Positions 1-8,925 of a stretch of 64,000 bases of DNA are shown in pieces. A program made the position numbers and the translations under genes. This DNA is from Natrinema versiforme. GTDB taxonomy: Archaea; Halobacteriota; Halobacteria; Halobacteriales; Natrialbaceae. The notes beneath the pieces were generated by a model. That model saw nothing but the letters and a program-made list of their open reading frames with translations. It did no database searches and was not told the origin of the DNA. The stretch is from positions 3,038,001 to 3,102,000 of the forward strand of contig NZ_CP040330.1 in assembly GCF_005576615.1 (NCBI RefSeq), in the 5' to 3' direction. Position 1 is the first letter of the stretch. Every line of letters begins with the position of its first letter.

Positions 1-1497
1 GCCGGGGAAACGCCGCGGCTCGGACTGGGAACCTTCGAGCGGGGCGACGATTGGGACCACACCGACACGGTCGAGACGCTCGACGAGCACGCGATCGTCC
101 GCGGACCTATCGCCGAGCGGCCCGCGGCGGGCGAGTATGACGACGAACTCTACCACGCGACCGATCAGGGGATCACGTGGCGCTGGGACGCCGAGAGCGA
201 GGACTGGACGTACTTCAGCGGGCAGGGAAGCGCCGACCGGCCGGTGCCGGGAACGAGCCACTTCGAAGCGGCGACGATCGGCTCCCTCCGAACCGCGGAG
301 TCGCCCGTCTGGAACGTCGAGGCACACGGCATCGAGGGCGACGGGAAAACCGATGTCGGCGGTGCGGTCCACGACCTCCTCGAGACGGTCGCCCGGGCCG
401 GTGGCGGTATCGTGTACTTCCCGCCCGGGCGATACCGCCTCGAGCGGACGCCGCTGGTGGGCGACGATACGATCCTGCTGGGCGCGGGGCGCTCGACCGT
501 CTTCGACGGGCCGCGCCCCGAGGGCGAGGAGGGGCGGGCGCTCCTGTCCAATAGGGGCTACGACGAACCGGGGTACGGCGGCGCGTCGAACTGGGGCGTG
601 TGCAACGTCCGGATCGACGCCCCGGACGCGACCGGGATCATGCCCGCACACGCGGACACCGTTCGATTGGAGAACATCTACGGCGACGCCATCTACTACC
701 ATCACATCGACGTCGTCTCGTCGAAGAACGTCGTCGTCGACGGCTACTGGGCGACCCGCGGCGGCGACGGGGATTCGGACGCGCCGGTGCAGTTCGACAA
801 CCAGAACGCGGGAACGGGCGCGAACAGCGTGTGGGACGGGTCGGAGGATACGCTCGTCGCGGCCGACGATACGCCGACACGGAACTGCACCCTTACGAAC
901 TTCGAAATCGATCCGGCGAACGACCCCGACTACGGCGTCCACCTCCATCGCGACGGAAACGAGTCGATCACGATCGCAGACGGCTACATCACCGGCTGCG
1001 AGCATTCGGCGATCAGGGCCGACACCGGTGGACGACTCGAGGACCTGACCATCGACGGCGTCTCGTGTCGCGAAAACGCGCGGGGGATCTCGCTGGGGCG
1101 CGTCGAGAGCGGCCGGCGGCATCTGACGATCGATAACGTCACCATCAGGACCGATGACGACGATCTGGCCGCCGGATCGGGACTGTACGCGAGCGGGTTC
1201 GACGAGGCCGCGATTTCGAACGTCATCGTCGACGGCGCGTTCACGAACGCGATCCTCTTCGACGACATGGCGGACCTGAAACTGAGCCAGATCACGGCGA
1301 CCGGGCCGAAACATCAGGGGTTCCGGTTCCGCGAAAACGTCGATGCGACGCTCACCACCGCTCGAGCGGCGAACTGCGGCACCGTCGGGATCTACGCGGG
1401 CCCCGGCAGCAGCGTCGCCTACGGGGGCGTCACCTTCGATAACGTCGGGACCGAGGTCGATATCGACGGCGAGACTCGAGAGTGGGTCACATCGTGA
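1..1497 (+). CDS. Right-handed beta-helix (pectate-lyase-like) protein, 5' end outside window
   Basis: The reading frame is open from the first base of the window to the TGA at 1495-1497, so the gene starts further left and about 498 residues are visible. The central part has a pectate-lyase-3-type opening (VEAHGIEGDGKTDVGGAV, then a GGGIVYFPPGRY segment) followed by many short repeats with alternating Asn, Asp and Ile/Val, as in right-handed parallel beta-helices. This family includes secreted polysaccharide lyases and other cell-surface carbohydrate-active proteins. No catalytic residues can be assigned with confidence and the signal peptide, if any, lies outside. It belongs to the host flank, left of the integrated element. 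The internal ATG at 244 is probably not the start, because clearly protein-like sequence precedes it in frame. Confidence 0.8.
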   Translation, partial: AGETPRLGLGTFERGDDWDHTDTVETLDEHAIVRGPIAERPAAGEYDDELYHATDQGITWRWDAESEDWTYFSGQGSADRPVPGTSHFEAATIGSLRTAESPVWNVEAHGIEGDGKTDVGGAVHDLLETVARAGGGIVYFPPGRYRLERTPLVGDDTILLGAGRSTVFDGPRPEGEEGRALLSNRGYDEPGYGGASNWGVCNVRIDAPDATGIMPAHADTVRLENIYGDAIYYHHIDVVSSKNVVVDGYWATRGGDGDSDAPVQFDNQNAGTGANSVWDGSEDTLVAADDTPTRNCTLTNFEIDPANDPDYGVHLHRDGNESITIADGYITGCEHSAIRADTGGRLEDLTIDGVSCRENARGISLGRVESGRRHLTIDNVTIRTDDDDLAAGSGLYASGFDEAAISNVIVDGAFTNAILFDDMADLKLSQITATGPKHQGFRFRENVDATLTTARAANCGTVGIYAGPGSSVAYGGVTFDNVGTEVDIDGETREWVTS

Positions 1498-1562
1498 GCG
1501 ACGCGATCTCGCTCGATGATACTCCGGTTGAGACTGCCATCGCTGCTGCTAATTGACTTTCA

Positions 1563-1572
1563 CAAATACATT
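1563..1572 (+). promoter_or_regulatory. TATA-like box for the 1601 gene
   Basis: An AT-rich stretch (ACAAATACAT) in otherwise GC-rich sequence lies about 30 bases before the ATG at 1601. That is the distance expected for a leaderless haloarchaeal transcript and it supports this start over the upstream in-frame ATG at 1553. Confidence 0.4.
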
Positions 1573-1600
1573 GATAGACCAGCCGTCGAAATCGCGGTGT

Positions 1601-1978
1601 ATGCCCGAAGCAGACACCGACGAGCAGCTCGATCAGTTCTGCCGGCTCGTCGAGGAAGAGACCGGAGAAGAACCGCTCCCTGACCCGTACATCGGCGACA
1701 TCTGTTGGGTTATGATTCACCATCCGATCGAGTTCCACGGCGAGACGTTTACTGCCGAGTTCGATATCAACCTCTCTGAAGATGGCGTCACACCGCAGTG
1801 GGGTGAAATCCGAATCGACCTCCCTGACGAGGAGCGCGAGGCAATTCTAGAAGACGTCGGAAGTCGACTCGAGTACTCCGAGGGCGATGAAGCACTCTAC
1901 GAATTCTCGGCATCGGAAGATCAGATTCCAGAGCTGATGGAAGACCTCCGGAAGGTCCACGCTGAGATCTACGGGTAA
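1601..1978 (+). CDS. Small acidic protein of unknown function
   Basis: A 125-residue acidic protein (begins MPEADTDEQLDQF). I do not recognise a family. It has alternating beta-like and helical segments, no membrane span and no Cys pairs. The start at 1601 is preferred because a TATA-like element sits about 30 bases upstream; an ATG at 1553 would add 16 residues of poor-quality sequence. It stands alone on the plus strand between the beta-helix gene and the tRNA relics that mark the left side of the integrated element, and probably belongs to the host chromosome or to an older insertion. Confidence 0.65.
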   Translation: MPEADTDEQLDQFCRLVEEETGEEPLPDPYIGDICWVMIHHPIEFHGETFTAEFDINLSEDGVTPQWGEIRIDLPDEEREAILEDVGSRLEYSEGDEALYEFSASEDQIPELMEDLRKVHAEIYG

Positions 1979-2072
1979 CCAACCTCGTTCCGCAGTGAGA
2001 GGACAGCGCCCTCATTTAACGCGGACCCTGTATTTGACTCTCGCGCGATAACAGCTCAGATGCATCCGAAAA

Positions 2073-2130
2073 GCCTCGCTGTCGCTCGGCGTTTTGAGAG
2101 TGCGGGAAAGGTAGTGGGCCGGCGCGAACT
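2073..2130 (+). repeat. Att-relic direct repeat, copy 1
   Basis: A 58-bp stretch repeated at 2354-2411 with three mismatches. It contains the tRNA-Pro 3' end (GGGCCGGCGCGAA) preceded by a short stem-forming segment and the word GAGAGTGCGGGAAAGGTAGT. Tandem copies of a tRNA 3' end beside an integrase are what repeated or nested integration events leave behind. Confidence 0.7.
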
Positions 2131-2216
2131 CGAATCACGCGAGACTCGCGGTGCTCGTCTCGCTTGCTCTCGTTCGCTTCGCTCACGAGAACGCGGGTAC
2201 GGCCACCCGAAGGCCG
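2116..2216 (-). pseudogene. tRNA-Pro relic with an insertion
   Basis: Compared with the intact tRNA-Pro at 60,629-60,701, this stretch keeps the 3' acceptor strand and T-arm (about 2116-2134) and the anticodon stem-loop (about 2198-2216). They are separated by roughly 60 bp of palindromic, CTCG-rich sequence. The D-arm and 5' acceptor are missing, so it cannot be functional. It looks like the remains of an earlier attachment site. Confidence 0.55.
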
Positions 2217-2353
2217 TCGCTGAAGGAACGAATGTGGGGAAAAGTGGGCGGCGCGAATTCGAACTGGGCAAGACGGTCGCGCTCCCTTCGGTCGCGCGCT
2301 GCGACTTGCTGGCTCGAATTCGCTTGGCGAAACGACTTCCCCGCACTCGGAAC

Positions 2354-2411
2354 GCCTCGCTGTCGCTCGGCGTTCGGAGAGTGCGGGAAAGGTAGTGGGC
2401 CGGCGCGAATT
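2354..2411 (+). repeat. Att-relic direct repeat, copy 2
   Basis: Second copy of the 58-bp repeat at 2073-2130 (three mismatches). Its right part is the left attachment site of the present element. Confidence 0.7.
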
Positions 2412-2412
2412 C
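2396..2412 (+). other. Left attachment site of the 58-kb element
   Basis: The 17 bases TGGGCCGGCGCGAATTC are identical to 60629-60645, which is the 3' end (discriminator, acceptor strand and part of the T-arm) of tRNA-Pro. The integrase gene begins 167 bp to the right. The flanking bases differ on both sides, so the visible core is 17 bp. Confidence 0.75.
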
Positions 2413-2578
2413 CACCAGCGTTTCCGCAATGCGATTTCGCGGTTCGGTGCTCGCCGCCGACAAACCGCGTCGGCGGCTGCGCTCCGCTTCCACCATGTGG
2501 GCCACCCGGCAAATGGTGTAGAACCGGGACATCGGGCGCGCGCTCGCTCCGCCCCTCCCCCTCACAGCGGAGTCAACA

Positions 2579-3592
2579 ATGACTGACCCTGAGGACTTGC
2601 AACCACTCGACCCCCGAGAGGCGGTACAGATGTACAAGCAAGATCGGGAACGCGAGCTATCCGATGCGACGCTGCAATCGCACGGCTACCGGTTAGAACG
2701 GTTCCTCGAATGGTGCGGAATTGAGGATATCGACAACCTGAACAACGTCACCGGGCGTGATCTGCACCGGTTCAAACTGTTCCGTAAAGCGCAGGTGAAT
2801 GACGTAACGCTCAAGTCTCAGATGGACACACTACGCGTGTTCATCCGATTCTGTCAAAGTGTGGACGGCTGTATCGATGGATTGTCGGAGTCAATCAACT
2901 CCCCGTCGCTCGGTGATCCAGACAACCGTGGAACAGACGTACTTCCGCGAGAGAAGGCTGAGGCGATTCTCGCGTACTACGATAAGTACCGATACGGTCG
3001 TGTTGAGCACGCACTCTTCCGATTACTATGGGAGTCCGGGATGAGAATGGGCAGCGCCCGTGGGATTGACTTAGAGCACTATCATCCTCGTGAAGAGTAC
3101 GTTGAGGTGCGCCACAACCCGAATACTGACACACCGCTCAAGAATGCGGAGAACGGTGAACGCGATGTCGCTTTGTCGTCGCGGACGTGCCGACTTCTCA
3201 ACGACTACATTGAGGAGTACCGGTGGGATCGACGCGACGAGTTCGACCGGCGGCCGCTGTTCACTACGAAGCACGGGAGAGTCACGAAAAACACGATTCG
3301 GAACTGGACGTACCGGATTACGCGGCCGTGCACGTTTGGCCGGGAATGCCCGCATGACCGTACCCCGGAAGATTGTGAAGGGATGGACAACATGCGCGCG
3401 TCGAAGTGCCCGAGTTCGACGGCACCGCATTCAATCCGTCACGGTGCTATCACGGATTACCTGAATCGGGATATTGACGCGAACGTAGTGTCAGATCGCC
3501 TAAATGTAGGTATGGATACAATATCGGAGCACTACGACCACCGATCAACACAAGAGAAAATGAATATCCGACGACAACACCTGGACTTCTAA
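2579..3592 (+). CDS. Tyrosine integrase of the element
   Basis: A 337-residue tyrosine recombinase. Residues about 15-100 form the SAM-like core-binding domain and about 120-337 the catalytic domain. Visible catalytic residues are R156 (GMRMGSAR), K188, H284 and R287 (HSIR) and Tyr319 (EHYDHR). A Cys cluster (C251, C257, C266, C277) precedes the HxxR box and resembles the zinc-binding insert seen in haloarchaeal integrases. It should excise and integrate the element at the tRNA-Pro 3' end. The gene faces into the element from the distal att site, as in many tRNA-targeting archaeal elements. A relic of a related C-terminus (ending RRQHLD) is found at 10194-10298. Confidence 0.93.
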   Translation: MTDPEDLQPLDPREAVQMYKQDRERELSDATLQSHGYRLERFLEWCGIEDIDNLNNVTGRDLHRFKLFRKAQVNDVTLKSQMDTLRVFIRFCQSVDGCIDGLSESINSPSLGDPDNRGTDVLPREKAEAILAYYDKYRYGRVEHALFRLLWESGMRMGSARGIDLEHYHPREEYVEVRHNPNTDTPLKNAENGERDVALSSRTCRLLNDYIEEYRWDRRDEFDRRPLFTTKHGRVTKNTIRNWTYRITRPCTFGRECPHDRTPEDCEGMDNMRASKCPSSTAPHSIRHGAITDYLNRDIDANVVSDRLNVGMDTISEHYDHRSTQEKMNIRRQHLDF

Positions 3593-4033
3593 CGTTCACA
3601 GTCTCGACATTGGCATCGTTCGCCACCCTACTCTTCAAGGACCGAGTCGGTATTCGACGGCATTAGCTACATCAACTGTCGTTGAATAGCAATTTCCGTC
3701 GTACACCGGGTGTTCGCTGTCGCTCCAAAAATCCAGAATCAATCTAGTCTATGGGTCGTTGAACTCAGCTATTTCTACCATAGATCAAGGACGTCATACG
3801 GCGGTTCTCATGTCCCTTGTTTTTCAATCTCCATTAACTCAATAAGGGGCAAACAGATAACGGAACAGCGACCAAATTATCTGTGAAACAGAATAAATTG
3901 CGTGCTGAATATAGAGGTTGAGTCTCTCAGGATGGCCCCGTTTATTTCCCTTTCTCGTCGCTGGATTAACCGAACAATAGGAGTGCGAATGTAACGAAGA
4001 CAGTTTGTCCCTCCAACCTCGAACTGGGGATGA
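3593..4033. other. Intergenic region without a recognisable gene
   Basis: About 440 bp, more AT-rich than the flanks, between the integrase and the arsenite transporter. No start codon followed by a convincing protein, no RNA gene and no clear inverted repeats were seen. The right end must hold the promoter of the arsenic pair. Confidence 0.5.
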
Positions 4034-5035
4034 ATGGACACGAAGAACTGGCTCCAACGGCGTCAGGTCGCCGTCTATGCGGTCGCGGTCATATTGGCGA
4101 TAGGTGTCGCCGTGGGGCGTCCCGAGTCGGACTCCTTCCTTGAGGGGCTTATCGACCCCGTGCTGGCGGTTCTCCTCTATGTGACCTTTCTTGAGATCCC
4201 GTTCGTTCGACTCCGCCGTGCGTTCACCAACGGGCGATTCATGGCGGCGGCGCTCGGGATGAACTTCCTCATCGTCCCCGTCGTCGTCTGGGGACTCACC
4301 CGGTTTCTTCCCCCGGAGCCAGTCATCCTGGTAGGCGTGTTCATGGTTCTCCTGACCCCCTGCATCGACTACGTCATCACCTTCGCGGAACTCGCGGGCG
4401 GTAACTCCGAACAGATAACCGCGACGACGCCAGCCCTGATGCTCGTCCAACTCCTGCTGCTCCCGATGTATCTCTGGCTGTTCATGGGTGCGGAGGTCGC
4501 CGAGGTCATCGAAGCTGGGCCGTTCATCGAGGCGTTCCTGATAATCATCGCTCTCCCGTTGACGCTGGCGTGGCTCACGGAAGTGTGGGCGGAACGCTCT
4601 CCGAAAGGCGAGTCCTGGCAGGAAACGATGGGGTGGCTTCCCGTCCCGATGATGGGCGCAACCCTGTTCGTCGTCATCGCCTCCCAACTCCCTCGCGTAC
4701 AGGATTCACTCAGCCAGATTACAGTCGTCGTCCCGGTGTATGTTGCGTTCCTCGTCATTATGCCCGTCCTCGGGCGGGTGGCGGCTGGCGTGTTCCAGAT
4801 GGACGTGGGGGAGAGTCGCACGCTCGTGTTCACTGCTGTCACTCGGAACTCGCTGGTCGTTCTCCCGTTGGCGCTGGCACTCCCAGCCGGATACGAGCTG
4901 GCTCCTGCCGTCGTCGTGACACAGACGCTCGTCGAACTGTTGGGGATGGTCGTTCTCACACGGGTCGTTCCGGCGGGGCTTGTCCCGGAACGTCCCTCGC
5001 GGATTCCACTCTCCAACAGCGTACGAGGCGATTAA
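4034..5035 (+). CDS. acr3: ACR3-type arsenite efflux permease (BASS superfamily)
   Basis: A 333-residue protein with about ten hydrophobic spans. The FLEIPF segment near residue 52, the conserved Cys in LLTPCIDYVITFAELAGG (about 112-130) and a conserved Glu in TLVELLGM near the C-terminus match ACR3-type carriers of the bile acid:sodium symporter superfamily, which export arsenite across the cell membrane. The gene is followed 39 bp downstream by an ArsC-type reductase on the same strand, which supports the arsenic role. Other BASS transporters (bile acid, pantoate, organic ions) are the alternative. No ArsR-type repressor lies next to it. Confidence 0.8.
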   Translation: MDTKNWLQRRQVAVYAVAVILAIGVAVGRPESDSFLEGLIDPVLAVLLYVTFLEIPFVRLRRAFTNGRFMAAALGMNFLIVPVVVWGLTRFLPPEPVILVGVFMVLLTPCIDYVITFAELAGGNSEQITATTPALMLVQLLLLPMYLWLFMGAEVAEVIEAGPFIEAFLIIIALPLTLAWLTEVWAERSPKGESWQETMGWLPVPMMGATLFVVIASQLPRVQDSLSQITVVVPVYVAFLVIMPVLGRVAAGVFQMDVGESRTLVFTAVTRNSLVVLPLALALPAGYELAPAVVVTQTLVELLGMVVLTRVVPAGLVPERPSRIPLSNSVRGD

Positions 5036-5074
5036 GCACCCACACTCTTGCGGCTGGGCAAGCAACGACTACGT

Positions 5075-5494
5075 ATGAAAGTTGCGTTCGTCTGTGTCGG
5101 GAACGCTGGACGGAGCCTGATGGCGACTGCCTTCGCAGAACGTGAACGAGATGAGCGTGGGATAGACGTGGAGATTGTAACTGGAGGTGTTGATCCAGCC
5201 GATAGCGTCCACGACGAGGTTGTTGCGGTCATGCAGGAGGATGGTATCGATATTAGTGATCGGACGCCGCGAGAGATCACGCCAGCGGACATTGAACATG
5301 CGGACTATGTCGTGACGATGGGGTGTTCTGTCGATCAGTTCCGTCCGGACAAGTGGGATGGGGAGGCACGTCGATGGGAGTTAGAGGAATCGGCTGGAGA
5401 GACACTCGCGTCTTATCGAGCGGTTCGTGATGAAATCCGTGAGCGAGTTCAGGCGTTCTTCGATGAGATCGAGCAGTCGTCCCATCGCGCGTGA
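5075..5494 (+). CDS. arsC: Arsenate reductase / low-molecular-weight phosphotyrosine phosphatase family (ArsC)
   Basis: A 139-residue protein beginning MKVAFVCVGNAGRS, with the CX5R phosphate loop (C7 to R13) of the LMW-PTPase fold, and a second Cys in VVTMGCSVDQFRP, as in thioredoxin-coupled ArsC proteins that reduce arsenate to arsenite for export. It lies 39 bp after the ACR3-type permease and is surely co-transcribed. The ATG at 5075 is chosen because the P-loop begins within seven residues, as in the family. An in-frame start at 5048 would add nine residues without similarity. Confidence 0.85.
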   Translation: MKVAFVCVGNAGRSLMATAFAERERDERGIDVEIVTGGVDPADSVHDEVVAVMQEDGIDISDRTPREITPADIEHADYVVTMGCSVDQFRPDKWDGEARRWELEESAGETLASYRAVRDEIRERVQAFFDEIEQSSHRA

Positions 5495-5638
5495 TATTCT
5501 CTCCACCTGTAAGTAACATCAAGGTCGAGTAGGTAGCACGAACGAGTTTGTCGAGCGCGCGCTGTATGCAGCACAGCTTCTGAAATCCATTATTGAGTGA
5601 GGATTCAACAAGGCCTAGTCAACAGAAAGTCCCCCTAG

Positions 5639-7117
5639 TTATAGTTCAAAGATATCTTCTACTGGCTCGTCTTCTTTAGAGATAGAGAGGACGAGGTCTT
5701 CGACCAGCTCTTGGTTTGCCTGGTGGATATTCAATCCGTGTTCCTGCTCTATCCGATAGTATTCCTTGATCAAGAGAGCAAGGTATTCACGAGCGTGCTT
5801 AACGAACTGGAACTTGGCAATACGCTCGCCAGCGTCTGTTTCCTGCAGGAGATAACCTGGTAGTTTCTCCAAGTTCGCCGCGTTGATGTCTTCTACCTTT
5901 TTATCCTCATGGACGATCTTGTTCCTGGCTTCTCGGAGTACATCGAAAAAGTAGTAGACGTCAATCGGGTCGCCGACGCGGTCTCTCAGCAGGATGGCTG
6001 CACCGACCGGCATCCGAAAACTCGTCCCTCCCTTGGCTCCTTTCATCAGCAGGGATTCAAGCGCGATGTGGCAGTTCAGGATGTGGTCCTCGGTATGGCC
6101 GGGAAGGTAAGTCCGATTGTACCGTCGGATCGGGCGGTCGAACGTCTCTGAGGTCAGTAGGTCTGCTTTCTGCTCCCAGAATGCATTAGCGAACGACCGC
6201 GCCCCAATCTCGTCGAGCGAGAACCGGTGGATGTTCCTGTAATCGATATCGCAGTCAGGGTGTCTACGCACCCTTACTACCCCTTCAGCTCCCTTTCTGT
6301 ACGTGATCCAGTCGTCTCTAAGTGCAAAAATCGGTCCGAACCAGATGTTGTCTTCCTGCGGTTCCGACAGCCGGAGGCCGTTCACAACCTTTCGAGCGAT
6401 ATTTACGGAGATGTCGCCGGCTTGTTCAGCCAAGAGGTCGAGGACGTGGAGTTCTGTGGCGTCGTTGTTGATTTCGACCGTGAACCGGAGCCGGCCTTCC
6501 CATCCCAGTTTTGTGGGTTCTCCATAGAGTCCTTTGAGACTCTTGTTCTGTAGGGCAGCCATCTCTGGAGCATCTATCCTATCGAGACTGAAGTCGGAGG
6601 TAACCGTCAAGAGATATTCTTCGTCCCGGTATTCAGGGGACTGTGGGGTGAAGGTAACTGGTTCACTGTTTCCCGCAAGGCCAGGTATCGGAACGAGTAT
6701 GTCGAGAGTCAGGGAGCTGTCGAAGTGAAATCCGATTTTGTCGGTAAAAGCCTGCTCGTAGGCATCTTCGTCAAAGCTGTAGCTTCCCACGTAGTTGAAA
6801 ACAGAGTTAGTGAAGCTCCGAAACTTGTATTCATAGGCTGATTTCGTGTTGGTCCGGGTGAGGGGGACCTCATCTTTGGATTCTACTAACCATTCTGCGC
6901 AGTCCTCAAAGTGGGAGATATCATCATAGTCAACCAGATCTTCAAGGCCTTGAGCAGGGACGGGGACTTCGGCCAGATCCGTGCCACCTTCCTCGGTCGG
7001 GACGACGACTTCGTGAGTCGGACTGATGCCCTGTTCTTCGGCTGCTTTCCGAACCGTGTCTGTATAATCCCTTACCGCAGGACGTAGCTTCCCTTTCAGC
7101 TCCTCCGGCGAAACCAT
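5639..7117 (-). CDS. HEPN-domain protein (ApeA-like), putative RNase effector
   Basis: A 492-residue protein. The N-terminal two thirds are beta-rich and of no family I recognise. The C-terminal third is helical and carries the RX4-6H signature of HEPN ribonucleases at R398-H403 (REARNKIVHED), preceded by a helix (HIALESLLMKGAKGG) as in Apea-like HEPN proteins of abortive-infection systems. It is the last gene of a minus-strand set with the genes at 7192-7914 and 7917-8738. HEPN proteins of this type cut RNA when a phage or toxin signal is sensed. That role is inferred from family and setting, not proven. Confidence 0.75.
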   Translation of the reverse strand: MVSPEELKGKLRPAVRDYTDTVRKAAEEQGISPTHEVVVPTEEGGTDLAEVPVPAQGLEDLVDYDDISHFEDCAEWLVESKDEVPLTRTNTKSAYEYKFRSFTNSVFNYVGSYSFDEDAYEQAFTDKIGFHFDSSLTLDILVPIPGLAGNSEPVTFTPQSPEYRDEEYLLTVTSDFSLDRIDAPEMAALQNKSLKGLYGEPTKLGWEGRLRFTVEINNDATELHVLDLLAEQAGDISVNIARKVVNGLRLSEPQEDNIWFGPIFALRDDWITYRKGAEGVVRVRRHPDCDIDYRNIHRFSLDEIGARSFANAFWEQKADLLTSETFDRPIRRYNRTYLPGHTEDHILNCHIALESLLMKGAKGGTSFRMPVGAAILLRDRVGDPIDVYYFFDVLREARNKIVHEDKKVEDINAANLEKLPGYLLQETDAGERIAKFQFVKHAREYLALLIKEYYRIEQEHGLNIHQANQELVEDLVLSISKEDEPVEDIFEL

Positions 7118-7191
7118 TGTATCCAGGGTTGTGGCTCTCCGGGCTTCAAAACCGGGTGTAAGATAATCTCTGGCACAAGATTAGCGATGCA

Positions 7192-7914
7192 TCACAGTGC
7201 ACGTAGGTGAGATGGTTCTTCCAGTTCTAACCGGAGAGAGGGATAACAGTTGTAGTCAATACCGTTGTCGTCGAGCGTTTCCAACGCGATCTCCTCAGCG
7301 CGCTCGTTCCACTCTGGCATCTCTTTTTCTAGGAGGTCTCGCGTAACTACGACGACTACAGAGTCGGTAGGCGGGTAGCCGGTGTTGCGGTCTGCGAGCG
7401 TTTCGTCGTCGCCGCAGTCCCAGTCGGTGATTGTATCGTCAGGAAGGTTGACGACGATCAGGTCTTCTGGGTCCTCGTCTTCCTGTGGTTCGGCTTCCCG
7501 GTCGTGGACGATGTCGCCGTAGATGAATTCGAATTCATCTAGTTCGTCGTCCTCAGTGTCGTCACGTTCCTCGGAATCGGACTCTGGCTCTGAGTCTCCT
7601 TCCGTTCTCGGGTGCTCGTCCTCTTGGTCTTCCTCGTCGGACTCGGCGTCTTCTTGCGGTGCGTCGTCCGGTTTAGAATCGGCTGGAACGCCAATCACGC
7701 CACCGCCTCCGCCACCGCCGCTCTCTCGCGTCTCATCAGGATTGTCAGCGGCATCCGGGTCGGTACTCGGTGTCTCTTCGTCGTCACGCTCTGACTGGGT
7801 GGCGTCCCCGATTCCAGTCTGCTGGGTGTCATCAGCCTCTGGTTGGTTCTCTGGCAGCTCCTCGTCGTCGTCATCTCTGTACTGTTCTGGCGGACTTCCA
7901 GTTCGGTTACCCAT
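7192..7914 (-). CDS. Acidic low-complexity protein of unknown function
   Basis: A 240-residue protein. Residues 1-140 are dominated by Asp, Glu and Ser with a run of seven Gly, so this half is probably unstructured. The C-terminal 100 residues look folded (DDLIVVNLPDD-like beta strands, then VVVVVTRDLLEKEMPEW). No known family is recognised. It starts 3 bp after the stop of the 7917-8738 gene and is 74 bp ahead of the HEPN gene, so the three genes are likely one transcript. Confidence 0.7.
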   Translation of the reverse strand: MGNRTGSPPEQYRDDDDEELPENQPEADDTQQTGIGDATQSERDDEETPSTDPDAADNPDETRESGGGGGGGVIGVPADSKPDDAPQEDAESDEEDQEDEHPRTEGDSEPESDSEERDDTEDDELDEFEFIYGDIVHDREAEPQEDEDPEDLIVVNLPDDTITDWDCGDDETLADRNTGYPPTDSVVVVVTRDLLEKEMPEWNERAEEIALETLDDNGIDYNCYPSLRLELEEPSHLRAL

Positions 7915-7916
7915 AG

Positions 7917-8738
7917 TTATGTCTCCGTAGGATTGCTCGTAAGACGCGTCTCGGTGCTTTCCTGAGCGAAGTCGCCGAGTTCGGCTTGGACGCTGAACAG
8001 CGCCTTGTTTGTCTCGGCTGCCCAGTCGCTGTACTTCTGACGGCTAAATCCGACTCCACTCGCCTGGCAGTTCTCAAGCCACTGATTGACGCCAGTCGCA
8101 GCGACGACTTCTCGCGGACAGTCTCGCAGAGTGTCCTTAGCCAGCCGCCCGATGAGCAGAACCCCGGTTGGATTGACGACATCAACGAGCCGAGTGACAT
8201 CAGCGACGACCATCTGTCCAGACGGGTACTGGGTGACGTCGAACGCGCAGTACGACAGCCCAAGGTCCCTGAAGGTCTCGCGGCACCGCTCGAAGTGCCA
8301 TTCTTCCCAGCCCTTTGCGATGGGGATGATCCGTGTCGGTAGGTCGCTCCGTACCCGGACACGCTCGGTGACCTCGCGCGTCCACCGCAGGCACTTATCG
8401 ATCTCTTCAAGTTGTTCGCGCTTGGTCATCGTGTCTTCGTACACCCACCGATCACTCGGAATGTAGAACGCGGGTTTGAGTGCTTCAATGCGCTCAACCT
8501 CGTCGTCTGGCCGTCGGCCGTACAGCAGATCGTCGTCCTCAACGTTGGCGAGGATGAGCTTCTGCTGGGACGAGAGCATCGCGTCCATAGCTGCTGGACG
8601 ATTTACGAACCAGGCGGCATTGGTGAAGGTCGTAAAGAGGAACGGCGCATCATTGTGACCGCCAAAGAGCCGGCGGTGATGCTTGTCTCTCGGTTTGAAC
8701 TTCGGGATGGCTCCATGGGGTAACTCGTCGGCTGGCAT
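7917..8738 (-). CDS. Uncharacterised protein, first gene of the HEPN operon
   Basis: A 273-residue soluble protein. Alternating strands and helices (RIIPIAKGWEEWHFERC, then TGVLLIGRLAKDTL, then ATGVNQWLENC) suggest an alpha/beta barrel-like fold. I considered a tRNA-guanine-transglycosylase-type barrel, as in DNA-modifying DpdA proteins, but see no diagnostic residues and leave it unassigned. It leads the operon with the acidic protein and the HEPN protein. Its promoter lies in the 187-bp gap shared with the divergent TrmB-type gene at 8926. Confidence 0.7.
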   Translation of the reverse strand: MPADELPHGAIPKFKPRDKHHRRLFGGHNDAPFLFTTFTNAAWFVNRPAAMDAMLSSQQKLILANVEDDDLLYGRRPDDEVERIEALKPAFYIPSDRWVYEDTMTKREQLEEIDKCLRWTREVTERVRVRSDLPTRIIPIAKGWEEWHFERCRETFRDLGLSYCAFDVTQYPSGQMVVADVTRLVDVVNPTGVLLIGRLAKDTLRDCPREVVAATGVNQWLENCQASGVGFSRQKYSDWAAETNKALFSVQAELGDFAQESTETRLTSNPTET

Positions 8739-8925
8739 GAGTAATTGTGCGACTAGATGGGGGTCTCCAGCTGGAGCGACGTTTTCACCGCGTCAGTGTC
8801 TGAGAACCGATTCACGTCCGGAATAAGGGTGGCAGCAGCATTATATATCAGGATACACACTCAATCACGAGTGTTTAAGCGTATGACTAGAAACATTTAT
8901 TGAGGAAACCTCATTTGTGGTTGCT

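Noticed and set aside
137-1048. Arg/Ser-rich open frames overlapping the beta-helix gene
   Set aside because: GC-rich shadow frames with no protein-like sequence.
2016-2582. Several open frames in the tRNA-relic region
   Set aside because: They translate repeats and tRNA sequence, and none has protein-like composition.
5550-5606. Protein-like stretch NEFVERALYAAQLLKSIIE between arsC and the HEPN gene
   Set aside because: It ends in a stop after about 19 residues and has no start or identifiable family; perhaps a scrap of a lost gene, too short to annotate.
7917-8738. DpdA/tRNA-guanine-transglycosylase assignment
   Set aside because: The strand-helix rhythm is suggestive but no catalytic Asp or zinc-site pattern can be pointed to.
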